From Synergistaceae bacterium (GTDB lineage Bacteria; Synergistota; Synergistia; Synergistales; Synergistaceae), in NCBI GenBank assembly GCA_030531285.1, contig JAUNNW010000075.1, positions 1 to 6,808 of the forward strand: DNA of 6,808 bases. The letters are read 5' to 3'. The first letter of the stretch is position 1. Each line of letters starts with the position of its first letter. The notes under the pieces are model-generated. The model was not told the origin of the DNA, ran no database searches, and saw nothing but the letters and a program-made list of their open reading frames with translations. Below, in pieces: positions 4,417 to 6,808 of this stretch. Both the position numbers and the translations under genes were made by a program.

Positions 4417-5022
4417 ATGACACACAATTTTCAAGTGGTTTTCGACGAAATCACACATACTTACACACTCGGGTGCGAAAAACTCCCGTCAGTCACGCAA
4501 ATAACCAAGCCGTTAAGTGTGGCGCACTACGCAGGAATTCCTGAAGAAATATTAGCCATAGCCGCAGAACGCGGCACGGCAGTCCACGAAGCAATAGAGA
4601 ATTGGCTGAAATTCGATTATGACGACTGCCCCGACGAGTACAGAGGCTACTTCTCCGCTTTCCGTGACTGGCAGGAGCTTGTACAGCCTAAAATTCTCTA
4701 CTCCGAACTTCGGACGCACCACTCAGTGCTCCACTACGCTGGAACTATCGACCTCGTGGCAGAAATTAAGGGTGAAATATTCGTCGTAGATTACAAGACC
4801 ACCTCTCAGCTTTCAGACAAACTCTGTAGGGTACAGCTTGAGGCGTACCGGCAAATGCTCAAGAACGGCGATTTGTACGACATCAAAAACAAGAAAATAG
4901 GCAAATTCGCTCTGCATTTGAAACCGGACGGAAGCTATTCGCAGCACGATTATCCGGCATGCGACGTAGAAGCTCTCAAAATTTTCACAGCGTGTAAGTC
5001 AATTTTTGACTATACGAAATAA
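4417..5022 (+). CDS. PD-(D/E)XK phage exonuclease, RecB/Cas4-like
   Basis: A 201-residue nuclease of the RecB/Cas4-like PD-(D/E)XK group. Visible motifs, in order: ERGTAVHEAIENWL with His57, Glu97 in YSELRTHH, AGTIDLVAEI with Asp112, VVDYKTT with Asp125 and Lys127, and QLEAY with Gln140 and Tyr144. These make up the metal-binding and catalytic set. Phage enzymes of this kind resect double-stranded DNA 5' to 3' and leave a single strand for an annealing protein. The ERF protein two genes downstream fits that partnership. The start has AAGGAG (4400-4405), 11 bases upstream. Its 3' neighbour starts 20 bases past its stop. Confidence 0.88.
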   Translation: MTHNFQVVFDEITHTYTLGCEKLPSVTQITKPLSVAHYAGIPEEILAIAAERGTAVHEAIENWLKFDYDDCPDEYRGYFSAFRDWQELVQPKILYSELRTHHSVLHYAGTIDLVAEIKGEIFVVDYKTTSQLSDKLCRVQLEAYRQMLKNGDLYDIKNKKIGKFALHLKPDGSYSQHDYPACDVEALKIFTACKSIFDYTK

Positions 5023-5041
5023 AAAACAGGAGGCAGTACAA

Positions 5042-5716
5042 ATGACAAACACACTCGCAACAACACAGCTTCAGGAAGAAACACACGACATTGTAGCTCA
5101 GGCTCAGTCCATTGTTGTTATGGACAACGACAGCTACAACAAGGCAGAACAGTTTGCACGCTCACTCAAAGAACTTGAGAAAAAAATTAAAGCTTTTTGG
5201 GCGGAGCCGAAGCAGAAAGCCTATGACGCGCACAAAGCAATAACAAATCAGGAAAAGGCAATGCTTGAGCCTGTAACAACCGCAATTAAGGCAATATCCA
5301 ACAAAACCGTAGCCTACATGCTGGCAGTAAAAAAACAGCAGGAAGAAGCAGAAGCAGCCGCAAGACGGGAAGCAGAAGCAGCGGCTAAGGCGAAACTGGA
5401 AGAAGCTAAACAGCTTGAAGAAGCCGGAGACACGGAAACGGCAGAAGAACTCCGTGTTGAGGCTGAAGCTTTTGAAGCGGCAGCGTCTACACTTAAGGTT
5501 GAGGCAGAAGCTCCGAAAGCGGAAGGTGTATCGTACCGCAAAGACTGGGAAATTTCCGTCACAGATGAGATGGCAGTTCCGACATCAGTAATGGGAGCGG
5601 TTATTCGCCCTGTCGACCTCGCAAAGGTTAAGGCTCTCGTCAAAGCGACACAGGGAAAAATTGAAATCCCGGGCATTGTAGTCAAAGAAACGCTTACTCC
5701 TGTGAGGAGAGGATAA
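5042..5716 (+). CDS. Phage coiled-coil protein in the recombination module
   Basis: A 224-residue protein of unrecognised family. Residues 30-100 are a helical region rich in Lys and Glu (KAEQFARSLKELEKKIKAFW). Residues 95-160 are an Ala/Glu/Lys-rich continuous coiled coil (QQEEAEAAARREAEAAAKAK). A compact C-terminal part follows (YRKDWEISVTD, then VDLAKVKALVKATQGKIEIP). The ATG at 5042 is chosen for its AGGAGG ribosome-binding site (5030-5035). An in-frame ATG at 5006 overlaps the exonuclease gene and lacks one. Genes of this shape often lie between exonuclease and annealing genes in phages of Gram-positive and related bacteria. A role as recombination accessory or host-nuclease antagonist is possible but unproven. 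Confidence 0.75.
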   Translation: MTNTLATTQLQEETHDIVAQAQSIVVMDNDSYNKAEQFARSLKELEKKIKAFWAEPKQKAYDAHKAITNQEKAMLEPVTTAIKAISNKTVAYMLAVKKQQEEAEAAARREAEAAAKAKLEEAKQLEEAGDTETAEELRVEAEAFEAAASTLKVEAEAPKAEGVSYRKDWEISVTDEMAVPTSVMGAVIRPVDLAKVKALVKATQGKIEIPGIVVKETLTPVRRG

Positions 5717-5718
5717 AA

Positions 5719-6366
5719 ATGCTGCAAAAATCTGAGAATATCGGCAGTCTTGTCAAAGCTTTATCTGCTGTACAGGGAAAATTGCAGCCAGCAGCAAAGT
5801 CCGCAAACAACCCATTTTTCAAAAGCAAATACGCCGACCTCACGGAGGTGTGGAATTCCTGCCGTCAGCTTCTTACGGAAAACGGGCTCTCTGTAATTCA
5901 AACGACAACCGTAGAAGAAGCAAGCAACGGCGTAACGGTTCAAACGACGCTGGCGCATACGTCGGGCGAATGGATAACCGGCGAGCTTTATATGCCGGTT
6001 GTGAAGAAAGAGCCTCAGGCTGTCGGTTCGGCGATAACCTACGCAAGACGCTATGCCTTGTCTGCGATAGTCGGAATAACAGCAGATGATGACGATGGTG
6101 AGGCTGCCATGGGCAGATACAAAGGCGCATCGCAGAAGCAGGCAACAAGGCAGACTACTGAACCGGCAAATCCGAACGGAATAACTCAGAAACAGAGGCA
6201 CGAGCTTTTCACAAAAGCAAAGGAAGCGTACGGAGACGATTTTGAACGTTGCATGAAAGAAAAGCTGCAGCGGTACGGCTACAACAGCACTTCTGAAATC
6301 ACAAAAGACAACTTTGAAAAAATGCTTATTGAAATTAACGACGTAATCGAGGCAAACAAAGGCTGA
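5719..6366 (+). CDS. erf: ERF-family single-strand annealing protein
   Basis: A 215-residue ERF recombinase. Conserved ERF signatures are NPFFKSKYADLTEV (31-44), GSAITYARRYAL (103-114) and ADDDDGEAA (122-130). ERF proteins form rings that bind single-stranded DNA and anneal complementary strands, which helps phage genomes circularise or recombine. The C-terminal 70 residues are a helical tail after a Thr/Gln-rich linker and may bind partners such as SSB. The start codon lies two bases after the previous stop, with GAGGAGAGG upstream, so it is translated in tandem with the coiled-coil gene. The exonuclease two genes upstream probably supplies its substrate. Confidence 0.93.
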   Translation: MLQKSENIGSLVKALSAVQGKLQPAAKSANNPFFKSKYADLTEVWNSCRQLLTENGLSVIQTTTVEEASNGVTVQTTLAHTSGEWITGELYMPVVKKEPQAVGSAITYARRYALSAIVGITADDDDGEAAMGRYKGASQKQATRQTTEPANPNGITQKQRHELFTKAKEAYGDDFERCMKEKLQRYGYNSTSEITKDNFEKMLIEINDVIEANKG

Positions 6367-6382
6367 TACACCCCCTATGTAA

Positions 6383-6412
6383 GCCGGAGCGGGCGGCGCA
6401 GTTCGCTCCGGC
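6383..6412 (+). repeat. GC-rich hairpin between erf and the replication gene
   Basis: GCCGGAGCG (6383-6391) and CGCTCCGGC (6404-6412) form a perfect 9-bp stem around a 12-base loop. No T tract follows, so it is not a classic terminator. In the mRNA it would lie just before the ribosome-binding region of the next gene. It could protect the upstream transcript from exonucleases or reduce expression of the next gene. Confidence 0.6.
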
Positions 6413-6440
6413 AGGGCGGAGGAAGAAAGGAAGAACGGGA

Positions 6441-6808
6441 ATGGCAGGCAAGGACGAAAAGTTTATTAAATTCTATACAACCTCTATTCTTCAGAGCTAC
6501 GACTATCAGAAGATGACGCTCGAAGAAAAGGGACTGTATTCCCATCTGCTTTATCTGCTTGCCGAAACCACAGACGGCGAATTGATTTACGATGAAACCT
6601 TGCTTGCTCATCAGTGCGGAGTGTCCGTCAGAAAATTTCGTGCAGTTTTCGCGAACATTTCGTCAAAATTTCAACGGCGAACCGATGACGAAAATCTCAC
6701 GAAAATTTTTAATCCGAAAATGAAAAGTACGGTTTTGGCACGTCAGCAAAAATCCGAAAAACTTAGTGACAGTGGGGCTTTAGGGGGTAAAACGACGCAG
6801 GCAAAAAG
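6441..6808 (+). CDS. Phage replication protein, DUF1376/YdaU-like, 5' part
   Basis: The frame runs open to the window edge, giving 122 codons. KFIKFYTTSILQSYDYQKMT, LEEKGLYSHLLYLL (about 28-41), TDGELIYDETLLAHQCGVS and a Lys/Ser/Gly-rich tail (QKSEKLSDSGALGGK) follow the DUF1376 pattern: a small winged-helix-like domain, then a low-complexity linker. Phage proteins of this kind occupy the replication-initiator position, usually with a C-terminal part that is not in view here. The start at 6441 follows a purine-rich stretch (AAAGG at 6426-6430). Its place right after the exonuclease and ERF genes fits a recombination-to-replication early operon. Confidence 0.75.
   Translation, partial: MAGKDEKFIKFYTTSILQSYDYQKMTLEEKGLYSHLLYLLAETTDGELIYDETLLAHQCGVSVRKFRAVFANISSKFQRRTDDENLTKIFNPKMKSTVLARQQKSEKLSDSGALGGKTTQAK

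Noticed and set aside
5314..5727. Minus-strand Ser/Ala-rich frame of 137 codons
   Set aside because: It is the reverse reading of the Ala/Glu-rich coiled-coil gene, whose codon bias keeps the opposite strand open.
6375..6611. Minus-strand frame of 78 codons opposite the replication gene
   Set aside because: It crosses the intergenic hairpin and is antisense to the DUF1376-like coding sequence, with no supporting ribosome-binding site or motif.

Overview
The window reads as a boundary between bacterial chromosome and the early end of a temperate prophage, most likely from a member of the Synergistota. The taxon clue is a surface-protein fragment ending in Ser-Ser-Gly-Gly-Cys-Asn-Ala-Gly, a hydrophobic stretch and a basic tail, which matches the Synergist-CTERM sorting signal known from that phylum. 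No rRNA, tRNA or other taxon marker is present, so the assignment rests on this one signal.

Left part (1-1904), chromosome-like. The 3' portion of an IS3-family insertion sequence comes first: the last codons of orfA, a U7 slippery heptamer in the right frame for -1 frameshifting, a complete DDE orfB and a probable right inverted repeat. The element has cut into a Synergist-CTERM surface-protein gene, leaving only its last repeat domains and sorting signal. A vapD endoribonuclease gene follows with a good intrinsic terminator.

Junction (1905-2359), no protein gene. On the minus strand there is a short sequence resembling the T-loop-to-CCA end of tmRNA (ssrA) followed by its own terminator. 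This is a candidate prophage attachment site. Next come AT-rich DNA with short direct repeats, then a strong candidate small RNA: consensus -35 and -10 boxes 17 bp apart, a folded body closed by a long stem that starts at the predicted first nucleotide, and an intrinsic terminator.

Right part (2360-6808), prophage. A leftward lysogeny operon encodes a CI-like S24 repressor with intact self-cleavage residues and a PBECR-like nuclease. The rightward early operon starts from a consensus promoter with an operator between its -35 and -10 boxes. It encodes a Cro-like protein, a small winged-helix protein, two very small membrane proteins, a PD-(D/E)XK exonuclease, a coiled-coil protein, an ERF single-strand annealing protein and the start of a DUF1376/YdaU-like replication protein. 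At least six copies of a GCCAAACGGC-type operator lie in and around the divergent promoter region; some sit in the cro leader, over its start codon and inside its first codons. CI and Cro have nearly identical recognition helices and probably compete for these sites. The exonuclease and ERF protein form a phage recombination pair that feeds replication. No integrase, terminase or structural gene is visible.
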